Shown here one piece after another: positions 22,993 through 36,174 of a stretch of DNA of 64,000 bases (positions within the stretch are counted from its first letter, which is position 1; every line of letters begins with the position of its first letter). The stretch is from contig JNEU01000936.1 of NCBI GenBank assembly GCA_000697475.1, positions 43,049 through 107,048 on the forward strand, written 5' to 3'. The notes beneath the pieces were generated by a model, which was not told the origin of the DNA, ran no database searches, and saw nothing but the letters and a program-made list of their open reading frames with translations. Both the position numbers and the translations under genes were made by a program. Origin of the DNA: Lichtheimia corymbifera B2541 (Eukaryota; Mucoromycota; Mucoromycetes; Mucorales; Lichtheimiaceae).

Positions 22993-25900
22993 CTATTGAT
23001 TGGATGGGGATATGGAAGTAGTAGGTGTAAAGGCAACAAGGGCAGAAGGAGGAGGAGGAGGAGCAGAAGAAGAAGATGATGATGATGATAATTTCGATTG
23101 TTTGTGAGAAGAGGAGTGTTGGTATGGTGGATCATCATTGAAGGATAATTTCCGCTTGGCTGTAGTAGTCGCAGGCAATGAGGTATTTGAAGAAGAAGAG
23201 GATGATGATGTGGGGGATGGTAGCTGTGTGCGATTGAGCTTGATGCGGATGGTTGTGGGTGATGAATTAGCCATAGCGGGAGATTTCTGATGCGGTACAG
23301 TGGCAGCTGACAATGACGGTGGTGATCGTCGATTCTTGTTTAAACATTCAATACAGGAATATCGATCCATGCTTAATAGATCTGTACGCGTGAAATTGAC
23401 ACACTCAATGTGGAACCATCCATGACATGTATCGCAGCCGATCATGGGAGATGTTGCTTCGTTCAGATTGAAAGCACGCTGGCAAACGCAATACACATCG
23501 CTTTGAAATGGTCCTGCTGCTGTCCTTGGTAACCATGGATTATGCTTGGGATGATGCTTTAACGATTTGTGCTTTTTAGGTGGTGGATCCTGTTGTTGCT
23601 GTTTGGGTGACATTTGTGATGGAGGTTCATGCTGCTGCTGTTTTGATGGCGCTTCTTGTTGTTGTTGTTGCTTTGGCACAATTTGTGGTGATTGTAATAT
23701 AGGTGTTGCCTGATTTTGCGGTGGTTGCATTGGTGATGATGGAGGCGGTTTGGAAAGGTCGATGGACATCAATTTGCTTTGCAATACATCCGCTTCATGA
23801 TCCATGTTGATCTTCAATCCTTCAATTCCTCTCAAGTATTTCTTGATGGCTGGTATATCTTTCACGGTGAATTCCTTGTTACAAAATGTTTGGAGTCGAC
23901 TGCGATATAATTTGAAGCGCATCACGGTATCAGACAAGGTGGGAAAGACCTTGGGTACAAATAACAATTGCTCTGCATCATCGACCACGGTGATCAAATC
24001 ATCGGCATTGATTCGCAAAGTAGATCTCTTGTTCCTTGTGTTGTCGCAAATAGGGCAAACAAAAGATTGATCCAATTCGGCGTCTTTGGGTAACATGTTG
24101 ACGCATGGGCTGTGATACCATTCGTGGCATACGTCGCATTCAATCATTAGACCTGATTCTGGACCATGGCAAAAGCAGTATAAATCTTGCTCCATCGATG
24201 TATCATTGTGCAATACACCAATTGTATCACGTGTAACTCGTTTGACATTATCCGCCAAATTCTCTACAGTTGCATCGAATGTCTTTCCATGCTGAATACT
24301 GCCGAAAATCTTGCGCACTTTTCCAATCCATCCATCCATGCGCACTGCTTCATCTTGTAATTGATCGGTCCCTTCCACCTTGATAGGCAATGTATGTGCA
24401 AGTTTCAATACGCGATGTAAATCTTTCATTCCAGGGCGATCAGCAAGGCGTTCAGAGTCACGTGCATAGCCCAGAATCTCATCAATTTGTTCGATAACGT
24501 CCAAAGCGCTGTTTGCTAACGAATGGATCTTGTTGTGCATAGACGAGTTTGGTAGCCGTTTACCATCTTCAACGAGTTGCTGGATCTCTTGACGTGTCAC
24601 TGGATGTGTCCTCCTTGACCCGTTCAACATGTGCCGTGCACGTGACATCCAATCAGTTGTATGACCCTGTCGTTGCTTGAGAGCCAAATAGGTCGAATCG
24701 TTGTGAGGAATTTTGCAGTGAGCTGCATCAGATACTAGCTTGTCGAGAACATTCACTGCTGCATTTGGATTCTGTATAGCACTTGCTGCCTCATCGTACC
24801 ACTCTTTGCGATCCACAATCTCCTTGAGCTGTAGCATTTCTGGAAAATCACCACCCAAAGACATCCCTTCTTCAAGCAGGGATTTGAATACGTTGTACTG
24901 GGAATGCATGTCTTGATACTGCTGCTGATCGAGTGCCTGGATCATGTTTGCATGAAATTGTGTCAAGCGATCATATGTGTCACGTAGTTGTTCAACCTCA
25001 GGTGGATGAAATGCAATTGTTGTAGTCAAATCCAACAAGTCCCCCATACGTTTGTATCGCTTGCCAGTGTAATCATGTGCAGGCATCATAGTAGCAGTAG
25101 TAGTAGTAGTAGTTGCCTTGCTTTGAAATGCCGAACGACGCACAATGAGCTTGTTGGCTTCATTGAGCCACTCGGTCACCTTGTCGACGTACGTTTGCAG
25201 CCATCGAGTTTCCCGCACAGAGGCTCCTTGACGCTTAGCATCATCCAATAATCGTTGCATTGTCTCCAAACTCGGATTGGGGTCGTTACTGAGAACCTGT
25301 TTCGCCATGTCATTCCAGGCTGTGGTGCCAGCATTGGCACGTTGCGTTACTGCGCGTACTAGCATCTCGAGCTGCTCATCCGTGTAGCGGTATGTCAATG
25401 TCTTTTTCGATATATCACAATGGCAGAGCTATAAAAGAGATCATATTAGCTATGGATAATGGTGATGATCATGCAATTGATTTACCTCGGCTACATGATC
25501 CAAACAGCATGCCTTTGTGGTGCATTCACATGTGACACGTGATAAATAGACATAGCAATGACAGTAGTCGCATTGTTGAAGATCTTCAGGAAGCGGCTTA
25601 TCCTCGGTGATCCTTTTAATATTCCGGTATTTTCTCAAAAACTCCCTTCGCTCCTCTGTTTCCCGTTGTTGCATTTCCATGAGAGCACCTTGTAGCCAAT
25701 TAGCTACTTGAGCTGAATGATCAGCATTGGCAGCCGTCACAAGTAATTCATCGTGAGAAAAGCAAGGCTGGCGCCGATATTTCTTGTATAGATTGACACA
25801 TTCAAGGCCATGCTCGATCCATTCCAATGGTGCAAAATTGACCGCCTCGCAGAAATTGAACTAAGGTCATCGATATTATTAGACAACCTTTTTGAAAAGG

Positions 25901-27820
25901 AATCAATTTACTTACGCCATGATTGAATCCAGAATGATATGCTTTGGGAAACGTGACCACGAATTGTCCGGGGCGTTGATCCACTGCGTATACCTTGACG
26001 TTCTCCTTGATTAGACGCTCAGGACTAAGCATTGTCACCAATTCAAAGAGTAGATCAGGCTGTTGTTCAAACAATTCCGGTACAGCGGCTCGCATGGTTG
26101 CTTCAAACTTGGCCGTATCACTCCCAGGTACGCCATACCATGTTTTGGTTTCACCGAAATGCATGTAATTGATTGAATACGTGTAATGGTCTTCATTGTG
26201 CCAACAAAAGGCTGAAAAGCACATGCCCACATACAGCCATGGTACCATCATCCCACTGATATCCGTTTTGATATGTGTAAATAGCGAATTTGGAAGCACC
26301 GGTAGCACATTTAGGTTCCACAAAGCGTTGCCGCCACTACGATGTGCAACACTTTCACCACCGCCTTCAATAGATGGAAATCCACTTTATGAAAAAAAAA
26401 TAAACTCAATGAGTAATGTCACATGATGGAAAAGGAAAAAAAGAGAGATGTCCATGACTCACCTTCCATGCATTGTGCTATGGAGATCAGCGCCATATTC
26501 CACTTGACAAGTTTCATGAGGGTTCTCTACGAGGCGCCAAAATTCGTCTTCACAATCCTCCTCTGAGATAATATTGTCACGATGATGATGTTTGTTGGCA
26601 AACCAATCCGTTTTGAATTTGCTGCATAATTTCTGAAACGATTCCAGCGAGTATTCGGAACCATCTTCAAATCCATAGTCGCGACCAGATGCAGTCAGGC
26701 ATTTGACACAGAACCAATCCGATTTTGGTACAGCTTGAAGTGGTGGATTGAGACAATACATGTGATATCCACTATCACAACCATCACATAATAGAATTGC
26801 ATCTTCATTGTCTCCCGTATTGCAGACTTCACATACTTGGCCGAGATCATTGGTGGTGGTGGTGGCGGGTGGTGCAATGTTGGCAGTGGACGATGATGAT
26901 GATGATGATGATGATGATGATCGTGTTTGAGCTGGTGGTACTGGTGGTGGTGGTGGTGTGGGTGACGATGTAGCATAAGATGAATCAGGTGATGATGACA
27001 TGAATGACGTTGTTGTTGTAGTAGCTGTAGTATTGGCCTCGACTTCCTCCTTGTGTTCCATCAGCCATATCTCATAGGGCAAAATAATTCGACCAAACGC
27101 CGACTTGAGAGCATTCGACATGGATGTGCACTGTTTGCGAGTATAACCAAGATCACGACCAATTTCTGCCCACTTTTTTTGCTTGGTTACCTAAAAGTGA
27201 CATGTTAACATGGTGTGCTTGGATGTTTAATAGATGATGATACTTGCTTTTTGGTAACCACCCCGTCGAGCGACCTCCTTTTTCAACCGAAATAAGTCGA
27301 TAGGTCGTTTGTCCAATTGGGGGACTTTGTTGATTGGATGGCCGTGGAGACGATGGAATTTGTACAGCTGTTCCAAGTAATTAACATTGGCTCGTGTTTC
27401 CCCTTCCATGCTATTGAGCTTTTGCACACGAGTCTTGAAGCGAAAGTCCTATGATATCATATTATAAGAGAGAGATATAACTAAAGAGTCCCATCATTTG
27501 GAATATACCTTTGTATTGATAGCGAACCCAGGCTTATAAGTATCAGGTGGAATAATCTTGACAATGCCAAATTTCTCTGCTTCAGGACGTATAGACTGGA
27601 TGTATCGAATAGGATCCTTGAACTCAAGCTCAGTGGGATGATATGTAGGTGCTTCCTGCAAACCGAATATGCGAGGTCGGGTTCGTGGGGTTGTGCTGCT
27701 GGTGCGCTTCACCGTGCTGAGATCAAGTGGACCAGTACAAGGTGGTGCGATGGCCTTGCGATCATCTGTTGCCGAGCCTGCCATCATGTCCGCGTGGATG
27801 GACTTTTCATTCAGGCGCAT
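22993..27820 (-). CDS. KDM5/JARID1 histone H3K4 demethylase
   Basis: Six exons in transcription order: 27820-27509, 27448-27248, 27190-26463, 26384-25916, 25860-25486 and 25428-22993; 1506 residues. Domains in order: JmjN (about 58-100), ARID (about 105-215), PHD1 (CEVC..., 291-340), JmjC (about 415-590), C5HC2 zinc finger (CDYCHC..., about 665-705), PLU-1 helical region, PHD2 (about 1110-1165) and PHD3 (about 1338-1385). JmjC iron ligands are intact: H476 and E478 in CWHNEDH, and H564 in AYHSGFNHG. The enzyme removes di- and trimethyl marks from H3K4 in the nucleus using Fe(II) and 2-oxoglutarate. Intron 2 has a GC donor. The start at 27820 is the first good ATG; an extra upstream exon is possible. 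Convergent with the Pan1-like gene, 84 bp between stops. Confidence 0.93.
27191..27247 (-). other. GC-AG intron in the KDM5 gene
   Basis: On the minus strand the donor is AAAAA|GCAAGT and the acceptor CTTTTAG. It joins GGYQK to [10 protein letters not shown] in the ARID domain in the expected phase; the only nearby GT donor gives a stop. Confidence 0.65.
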
Positions 27821-29741
27821 TACTTTTGTGGGATGGCAGCGTCGTTTGGGTAATAACTTTTTCACTGCAGGCCAAAAGAGAGAAAGCGGTGAAAAAGGTG
27901 GATGGGATGTTGGAAATGTTATAGCTCCACCACCACACACGCACTCACCACAACACCACCTCTCTCGTTTTCTTTTCATCACATTCGACCTCATTCTCTC
28001 GCTCGTTCCTTTCTTAACTCTTTTCTTTATTCCTCATCTTTTATTACCATTGTCTTTTTATCGTAATCAAACAAAACCATCCGATCTAATATGGACACCA
28101 CTATCATTATCCTATGTGCATTAACCCCCCACCCCATTGTGCCGATATTTTGTATTTTCTTTGATGAACAATGAAGCAAATGATTATCATCATTACATTG
28201 AATACAAGTGTACATAAGCTGGTTGATCGTCGTTCTCATGGTTGATGCAACAAGAGTGGTATATATATATCAGATGCTATTCCCAAAACCATAATCAACC
28301 CCTTTTTATGTATCTTGGTTCTGATTACTCGTGATAATGAACGTTGATGAGTGATGATGAATGGATTCTCGTTGGCGTTTATCTGCACATGATTACGTGT
28401 GCATTGAACCGTGAGACTTCTTAAATGATATCCTATAAACATCCGAGCACCGTATACGTGAAATATAGAGGAAACAAAATACACATCCCCAAACCCCCTC
28501 GCACACACACACGCACACACCTAATCAAGAATCCTTTTGTAACATGTCATTTCTCATTCTTGCGTCATTGATGTAGACATGAATGTTTGATTATCTTTGG
28601 CTGCGGCTTAACAACCGTAACACAAGCAACCATTTCTACCTGACTACAGCTTCCATTGAGAAGGAGGATAACAGCAATCCAAAGTTCTTTTTAACTCGTC
28701 AGGAACTTTCTTAATATCATATTCCAGCGTTGTCAATGATATATATAGAGACAGTGTTGTGATTGGTGACATTCATGTTGCCATGCCATCAGCGCGTTGC
28801 CATAGCGAATGAAGGCGTATGCCAAAAAAGAAGTGAGATAGCAACATTTAGATTGGCGGGGGTGGATCTTTCTAATGAAGGATGATGTCCCCTTGTCTGT
28901 TATTCCGCTTCTTTTTTATTTGAAAGGAACCTCCTTTTAAATGTGGGCTGTGTTAATGCGAATCGTAGTTTTGGAAGCAGGTGATGTAAACAGAGAGATC
29001 AGAGCATTATTTCGCTTGCAAAGCAGACTGGATGCAATCCGTCCACATACATACATACATGCATCCCGCACTTTTCAATGTTAAATCAAGATACCATAGC
29101 AACAACAAGATGAGCTATATGTTTTTGCCGCGGAGTGTCAGTTACCCTGGCAAAAAGTAAGCTTTATTCTTTGTGGGTGCAAATCAGCTACACTTTATGT
29201 ATCATCAATACACGCTAATCACGATTCTTTGTCCCCCCGCTCTTTTCTTTTTGGTCTCACAAACCGACTCGGCATCACTACATCATACACTACTTTTTCT
29301 TTTACTCGCTCATACACTCCACCCTTTCCGCCACTGTGTGTGAAAAAGGAACCCCGCCCTGTGTGTGTGCCTTCTCTTTTCTTTCCTCTTGTTGCTCTTT
29401 AGCCTTCGCAGTGCACAGCTCCTCACAATCGCACCTCCGTTGTCTTTACTCTTTGTCTACGGTCATTCCCGTAAGTCCTTGTCGTCATCGTCCACGCGCT
29501 TGGACGCGCATTGTATCCACATGACAGCATTGCCCAAAGTCTGACACACTCTCTTTCTTTGTCCTCCGCCACCAGAGTCACCTAGTCTCGTTTATTTATT
29601 TATTTTCAGGGGACAATACTCGCTATTTCACTCGTAAGTTGACAGCAACATGATACAGCTAAAGTAACGCTTGTATAATAAACTAATATGGATGCTGTCG
29701 TTTGTTTAGTCCATTGATATATCCATATCGTATTTGAAACG
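27821..29741. other. divergent promoter region between KDM5 and PSP1 genes
   Basis: No large gene. The left third is CT/CA-rich. From about 29400 possible spliced leader exons of the PSP1 gene can be seen on the plus strand: a donor CCC|GTAAGT at 29471, an acceptor TTTTCAG before GGGACAAT at 29611, and a donor CTC|GTAAGT near 29634. These are inferred from splice signals only. Confidence 0.4.
28644..28772 (-). other. possible microprotein ORF, 42 codons
   Basis: ATG at 28772 opens a frame to TAG at 28644-28646 with a charged, helix-like C-terminal half (EYDIKKVPDELKRTLDCCY). It is too short to judge and has no recognised relative. Confidence 0.2.
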
Positions 29742-31069
29742 ATGGTCAAGGTATGGCAGGAAATGAAATGGGAACATGAAAACATGGGCATGGGTTATGT
29801 GTAACAGTGGATGTTGATATCTCTCTTTGGTACAGCCTCGCCAATCACAACCTTCAAAAGCATGGAACAGTAATGTAAGTATGATATTTGGATGAGAGGG
29901 GGGAAAGGGTATATCTGACCTTGATTTGAATAGACCACTAGCAACAACAACAACGTTCCAGAGAATAGCTTGCAATTCGAAGGTCCTTCTATCTTTAACG
30001 AACATGCGCCGGCGCATGAGGATTCTAGTTTGCCACCTGATATGACCATTGCTCCCACTACGGTTGACGAATCACACGACCCTACCACCACCAGTAGCAG
30101 CGTACTAGCCGTTCCCATGCTCCCCGGTGTATCCTTTGAACCTATTTATCGTCAACATCGCAGTGCATCATTTTCAATGGGTCAGGATCCCGCTATTTTC
30201 GGCTACGACAACTATGACGAGCATAGTGATGATGAATACCAGGCTCAAAAGTACAAGACACCACTTGAAACAATGGCTGAAGAAGAGGATGATGATGAAA
30301 TCACCGAGGAAGAGATTGACTTTAAGCGGGTACGATCCATGTCATCTGGTTCAGCATTGGGTCGTTTATCATCATCACAACGTGGACATCTTTTTGAAAA
30401 GTACAAGCAACCATCATCCCGAAAACAACAACAACAACAGCCACCTGACCAATCCTTGGCCGAAGATAGGTAAGATGAAGGAATGGATAATAAAGAAAGG
30501 AGGTGATAGCTAAATAAGTAAACGGAGTAGTAGCCATGATCAACAACGACGACCAGATCCTGTACGCCAACTTGCCGAGCAATTGGAAGCTATGCAAGTG
30601 CGACAACAACAGCAACATGCAATGCATCCAACCGCATCACCCATGACGCATATGATCCCACCTTACACCCATCATCATCATCATCATCCTCATCCTATGG
30701 CCCATCATCCTTCAGCTGAAATGTACATGGTTGCTGGTGCTGGTAGTAGTGGCGTAAATACACCATCTTCACTTCCTCACACTCCTACGATGCCTCATTT
30801 TCTCCAGCATGACAGCAACACCACTGCGACAACCACCAGTTCAGATTTGGGCAAGGGTATCCCGTTACACAAGCTGCCTCATGGTGCATCGTTGTACATG
30901 GTTGAATTTAAAGCTGGTCGCACAGACTTTTTCTATTACAATGACGCCAACAATGACACTGTCCATTTGCATGATTTAGTCATTGTCGAAGCGGATCGTG
31001 GTAAAGATCTCGGAAAGGTGGCTATGGAAAATCTTGAACCCGACCAAGTTTCCCAGATGCATGCACAAA

Positions 31070-31100
<31 letters not shown>

Positions 31101-31529
31101 GCAAGATGACCACCATGAAACTGAGCCAACGGAGGTGCATGTCAAACGTATTTATCGGCAGGCATTGCCAGAAGAAGCGAGTGCATTGATCCTCAAAAGT
31201 CAAGATGAACAACGTGCATTGGCTGTGTGTCAACAAAAGACCAAACAACGTAAATTGCCCATGGAAGTGGTGGATGCTGAATATCAATGGTAGGTTGCTT
31301 CAAATCGTGACAAGAGAGCATTCACTGACACCATGTACCCTTAGGGATCGTCGCAAGTTGACCTTTTATTTCATGGCTGATCGCCGTATTGATTTCCGGG
31401 AATTGGTCCGAGAACTCTTCAAGATGTACAAGACGCGTATCTGGATGTAAGTTTGCGAGCTCACAAAACCTAAACGTCGTTTATTTACAGGCTGCTTTTC
31501 TTTGTAGGTGCGCTGTCAATTCGGTATAA
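29742..31529 (+). CDS. PSP1-domain protein
   Basis: Proposed exons: 29742-29750, 29836-29874, 29934-30469, 30531-31289, 31345-31446 and 31508-31529; 488 residues. The C-terminal PSP1 domain (about 290-488) is clear: [52 protein letters not shown], and after an intron [20 protein letters not shown] then YKTRIWMCAVN. The N-terminus is acidic and Gln/His-rich, with HHHHHH and a poly-Gln tract. PSP1 in yeast suppresses DNA polymerase alpha mutations and relatives associate with mRNA and translation factors; the exact role here is open. The 5' end (a three-codon first exon, then a 39-nt exon) is weakly supported. The acceptor before exon 30531 could also be at 30519, adding four residues. Confidence 0.78.
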
Positions 31530-32105
31530 TGGGACACAGCGTTCCTTTTTTAGTCTTTTCGGTTCTTTGTATCTAGTAGGCTTCCTTTTCTTTTGTTCCT
31601 TTTTGTTTTTGTTCATTCTTCTTGTTTTTAACTTTTTGCGACGAGCCCTCTTATCAACGATCCAGGGTTGTATACACTCACACACACACACACACTCTCT
31701 CTCTCTCTTGCACACTCATAAGCACGCACAGCAACATCCTTTCAATCTCGTACATGTCACACTTTCACTCACACATCCCGCACAACATTATTATCCCATT
31801 CATTTACCGCAAATCTTACATAATCTCAACAAAAAAAAAAAAAAAGTCGCAATTCGCATGCTATATTGTCTTGTGTGGGTTTACTACATCATCTTGGGAA
31901 AGAGCAAGCATAGGATGATCCATTACTGCAGACACCTCGACATTGGGTGGATGCTATCCATATGCTTAACTTTGGGTCAAATATGAGTGTCATACATTAT
32001 CGAATGCTACGAGCTGCTTATAAGCGTGTTTGACATGTGCGGCGATCATCACTATGGTCTACGTAGCCTGAGATCAATGTCTAAAAGTAAGCAAGTAGCT
32101 ATGTA
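31530..32105. other. intergenic, mostly low complexity
   Basis: CT-rich and CA-rich tracts (31675-31705) and an A run (about 31830-31845). From 31987 a plus-strand frame stays open for 73 codons into the next region but overlaps an opposite-strand ORF; neither is supported by homology. Confidence 0.4.
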
Positions 32106-32429
32106 TCAAAAACACCCCAATGCCGAGGTACGCTTAAAGGAGACCTGGCAGCTGTGTATGGAAATTTCCAGAGAAGCAACACCTGATCCTATAACAACCA
32201 CGTGACCCATCTTGCCCTTGACTTCAATGTACTGAAGATGTATATGGTTTATGTGCATAAAGTTACCATGGACCAGAATCTCAGTTGTTTTTCCTTTTCC
32301 TTTGAAGCTGTTTATAAATCTAACCACCTCATCTAGATTTTCACACCAATCAAACCCTATTTTCCGGAAGAACGATCGATGGAAGTCTGGGACGCCTTCC
32401 TGTAAATCCATCGTGCGCCACATGGACAT
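32106..32429 (-). other. unidentified ORF, 107 codons
   Basis: ATG at 32429, TGA at 32106. The first 70 residues look coding (VPDFHRSFFRKIGFDWCENL, then ILVHGNFMHINHIHLQYIEV), balanced in charge and hydrophobicity. No family was recognised. It may be the last exon of a degraded gene. Confidence 0.3.
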
Positions 32430-32641
32430 TCATAACAACATGTTGGTCATGCATCTTTCTTTTTTACAAGTATTGTTTTTTTTTCTATGTATATGTGTGG
32501 CAATACACCGATACAACAAACATGCTATCCGGAATATTGATACATCATATGTGAGAGTGTTGTTCCCAAAATGGTTTGAGGGGGGGTATTGTGTATATCA
32601 ATGATCGGCAGGTGGCGTGGATGTGGATTGTTTACAGCATG

Positions 32642-32986
32642 TCAGGGAGTGATTGAATGAGAAGTTCGCTGATTGTCAGCATGATGGCCCTTTGGAGTAG
32701 TATTTAGCTGGGTTAACAAGCCCTTATATAAGTTGCATAAATTGTTACGGTATGTTGCTAGGCATTCTTGTTGCTCCGATGTATGTGGTTGGCTGCAATC
32801 ATTCGCTCGAGAGCCGAAGCTGTCCACGAGTGATATATTCGAGGAGTTGATGGCTGCAAAAGATAACGCTACTAGTGGAGGAGGTGTCGATGCAGTGCTT
32901 TGTTGGTGCTGCTGTTGGGCCATCCAATCCATGTCAGCAACTACACGCTCGTCAACGTCTTCTTTGGCCTTGTTACTGCTACGCAT
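32642..32986 (-). CDS. hypothetical protein, 114 residues
   Basis: Single exon, ATG at 32986, TGA at 32642-32644. The N-terminus is charged (KAKEDVDERVVADMDWMAQQ); the middle has four Cys in a helical stretch (NDCSQPHTSEQQECLATYRN, then LCNLYKGLLTQL) loosely like paired-Cys intermembrane-space proteins, but the spacing (10 and 8 residues) does not fit a CX9C motif. The Gln-rich tract and codon use resemble neighbouring real genes. Function unknown. Confidence 0.45.
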   Translation of the reverse strand: MRSSNKAKEDVDERVVADMDWMAQQQHQQSTASTPPPLVALSFAAINSSNISLVDSFGSRANDCSQPHTSEQQECLATYRNNLCNLYKGLLTQLNTTPKGHHADNQRTSHSITP

Positions 32987-33415
32987 CAAATAGACAAGTA
33001 AAGAAAAAGGAGAAAGGAAACGCGGATTCCGTAAAGGCAGTACTATATATCCGCGTGGGTCACATGATCCTTAAGCAGGCTGGTTGTCACTTTGTGTACC
33101 TGAGAATGGAACAATCAATGTTTTTTACGCTGTTGCGATATGTTTGTTGAAAAGGGATGTTTTCACATTGTTTTCTATCGTCAAACAATCGCTGCTAGGA
33201 TTAGGGCTCATTGATGGTACAATCGGTACCACTTTTCTTTTCTTTTCTTTCATTCTTCTTTTTTGATTGTTATCCACCCTTTCACTGATAAGAACCATAT
33301 CGAACATTTATTATTCAAAGATACATTTTGAGAACACACCCGCTAAGAATCAACACCACCACCACCACCATCACTACCCACCCCATTGCCACGACGAGAG
33401 CAATATAAGCCAAAG
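32987..33415. other. intergenic, RSPRY1 promoter side
   Basis: Contains T-rich runs near 33230-33265 and a CAC/ACC trinucleotide run just before the RSPRY1 start. No other feature seen. Confidence 0.45.
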
Positions 33416-36174
33416 ATGCCGTTACTGTGGGAGAATACATCGTCATCATCGTCCACTGATTATACCACTCGTATGATCGAGAGTGCGTGGCGGAGGATAT
33501 TAGCCATTGCACAGAACCATTTGCATGAAGACCGACAGCCAGGTGATTCGAACACTAACACACGACATGATTCGCAACGGTCGTCACAGGAATTTTATGA
33601 TCGAGAGCGGCATATGGTTCATGCACTTGACACGTTGTTTCAGTTGGCATATGAAGGTTTATTGATTTTGGGGTCATTTACACACAAACAAGGCATATAT
33701 ACTGATGACTCTATCTAACCTTTAGGTCCAGGGTATCTTGCCTTCATCTCCACCATTATATCCACACTTGATTCTGAGAGTCCAGTAGCAATGGCATTCC
33801 TGAGCCACATTATTGACCGAGCAGCATTACCATCACGTGAAACCATGGCATCAGTATCAAGCGTTATATTGGATCGACTCAACAAACCCAGCACGCGCCC
33901 TTTCTTTTCTCGTCGTACAACAGCTGCTTCAGATTGGAAACAACCATGTCCTCAATGTCGGTGCGATGCAGCGGGCAACAGTAGTAGTGAATCCTTGCAA
34001 CCATCCTCCAACAATGCCAATGGAAAGCGTACAATGGGACCAAGTGCAGTGTTGCGATTGAATGCTGCGTCATTATGGTCATTGCTTGCAGAAAAGTTTG
34101 CTGGTGATCTATGTCAAGAGCTGTGGCATGAGCAAGTAGGCGACTTGTTGCTACATTTGCTAGCAGATACTGGAGAGGATCTACGAGTCAGAACATTCGC
34201 ATTGATTGCATTAGAAAAGTTTGCCTTGACAGGTAAGAGATCACATGTTCCAAATTGCCAAATTGAGCGTGTCCGATTCATGCAAACCATATTACACACA
34301 CAGGGCCCGTCAAGAAGGCGATCCTAAAGCATCCATGCAATATCCGTGTCATCCTCCATGCCGTAGTACGAGAGTGTGAATTGGCACATCAGCGTATTTA
34401 TCTCAAGACACCTTATTATTACTATTCGCCATCAGCATTATCATCCTCCTCCACAGCTACGACAGCAACAAACATGTCGGATGTTTCAACAAAGTCACCA
34501 TTGCCGTCACCCAAACAAAAGACAAAATCATCTCCATGGAAACACAAAGACAGCATCAAGTCTCGTTTACACAATGCATGGCAAGATTGCAAAATCCATT
34601 GGGATCATCTAATCCACCGTAAAAGGCAACACCAGCATCATGACGATGTTGCATTGCAGCAGCAGCAGCAGCAGCAGCTACAGCTAGCTGATGAAAAGGA
34701 CACCTCTTCACTTGATCAGGATCCCATCAAACGTCGTGCAAGCCCTATCGAGTTTAGCAGCCTCAACAGCTTTGATACAGGTTTCATGCCACCCGAGGGT
34801 AAATTGCGTGATGAATGGACATTATATGTTCAGCTCGCACATTGTGCTCGTTGGGCACTCGACAATGTTTTTGGTAAGTGTCCTTGCACGTATATATATG
34901 CTGTATTCATTTCTCACATTTATGCATATGTGGCCGTTGAGTAGCCGATACCAGCACGAGTACCACTGATTCACCAACAAAGGTAAGCATGCTTTGTAAA
35001 AGTGCTACAATGTCATCTAATCCTTGCTCTCTCTCTAAGCTTGCATGCTCGTGGGATTTGACTGGCTTGAATGTGATTATGAACACGTTTGATGCAACAG
35101 CACATTGGAAACTTGGTGGCAACGGGCTTGAGCTACGTAACGATCGACCTCATTTTGAATCGGTGCGAGCAACAGCATGTGTGAAACGAGGCAAATGGTA
35201 CTATGAGACTTTATTGCTCACAAATGGGATCATGCAACTTGGATGGGCCACGAGTCGATGTCGTTTCATACCCGAGGAAGGTTATGGTGTTGGTGATGAT
35301 TGTGTAAGTAGCTTGTTTGTTGTGTGTGTGTATGTGTGCATTATGCTGACGGCGGCACATTTATAGAATGGATTTGCATTTGACACGTATCGAACAGCTG
35401 TATGGGTAGGTTCATATTGTGGATAGAATATAAGATGCATGTTTTATTCACTATAGCTATCTATGTAGGCGGATGGGGCAGCCGTTTATCCGCAAATGCG
35501 TAACAAGATCCAATGTCGGGCAGGAGACGTGCTTGGCAGTTTTCTCGATTTGGATAATGGCCTGTGCACGTATTTCATCAATGGGTGCGACCTCGGTTTG
35601 ACGGTCGAGTTTGAACATCCATCATCACGTCACCACCGTTTTGCCGGAAAGAGTATCGGTCTAGGATTGTATCCAGCAGTGAGCCTCACCACGCATCAAC
35701 ATATCTTGCTGAATTTTGGAGATCGCCCATGGATGTATCCACCACCGGTCTCTGTGAAATACAAGGGTGTCAGTGAAGCTGGTCGATTGGATGACGGATA
35801 TAAGAATCGCATTCTTACCCACGTCCACAAAAAGCATCAGCGTACAAGTGCAGGTGGCCGGTCAACAGATGCCTTGCTTATGAGCCATAATGAGCACGAT
35901 GATCAAGTGATGGCAAGTTCAAGCAGCGATGATGAAGAATATGATTGGGATGGACCACTTTGCACTATTTGCTTCTCAGAGCCAAAGAATGTGGTTCTTT
36001 TGCCATGCAAGCATACGGGCTGGGGGCAACGATGTGCAGATGCACTTGATATGTGGTAAGTATTACACACGTCATGTGTTATTGAGCTCAATTCTCATTT
36101 GCTATTGTAGTCCTTTATGTCGAGCTGATATTCAAGATCGTGTACGTACATCATCTCCTGTTATAAAGACATGA
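33416..36174 (+). CDS. RSPRY1-like protein (SPRY domain plus C-terminal RING-like finger)
   Basis: Eight exons: 33416-33656, 33726-34232, 34304-34873, 34945-34982, 35040-35303, 35367-35405, 35469-36055 and 36111-36174; 769 residues. The helical N-terminal half (TLFQLAYEG, IISTLDSESPVAMAFLSHII, LRVRTFALIALEKFALTG) is ARM-like. The SPRY domain spans about 453-650 (WKLGGNGLELRND, GKWYYETLLLTNGIMQLGWA, GDVLGSFLDLDNGLCTYFIN). A RING-like finger at about 716-752 ends the protein: CTICF, LPCKHTG, RC, CPLCR. RSPRY1 and KPC1-type proteins are thought to be E3 ubiquitin ligases. One zinc ligand seems missing (see findings). The first intron has a weak GTTTAT donor. The small 38- and 39-nt exons fit in phase. 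Confidence 0.85.

Noticed and set aside
26880..26925. ATG/GAT repeat as a satellite
   Set aside because: It is the coding poly-Ser tract of KDM5, an ordinary low-complexity linker.
31567..31986. Plus-strand ORF of 139 codons rich in Phe, Leu and His-Thr repeats
   Set aside because: It is translated low-complexity T-rich and CA-rich sequence with no conserved features; more likely the PSP1 3' untranslated region.
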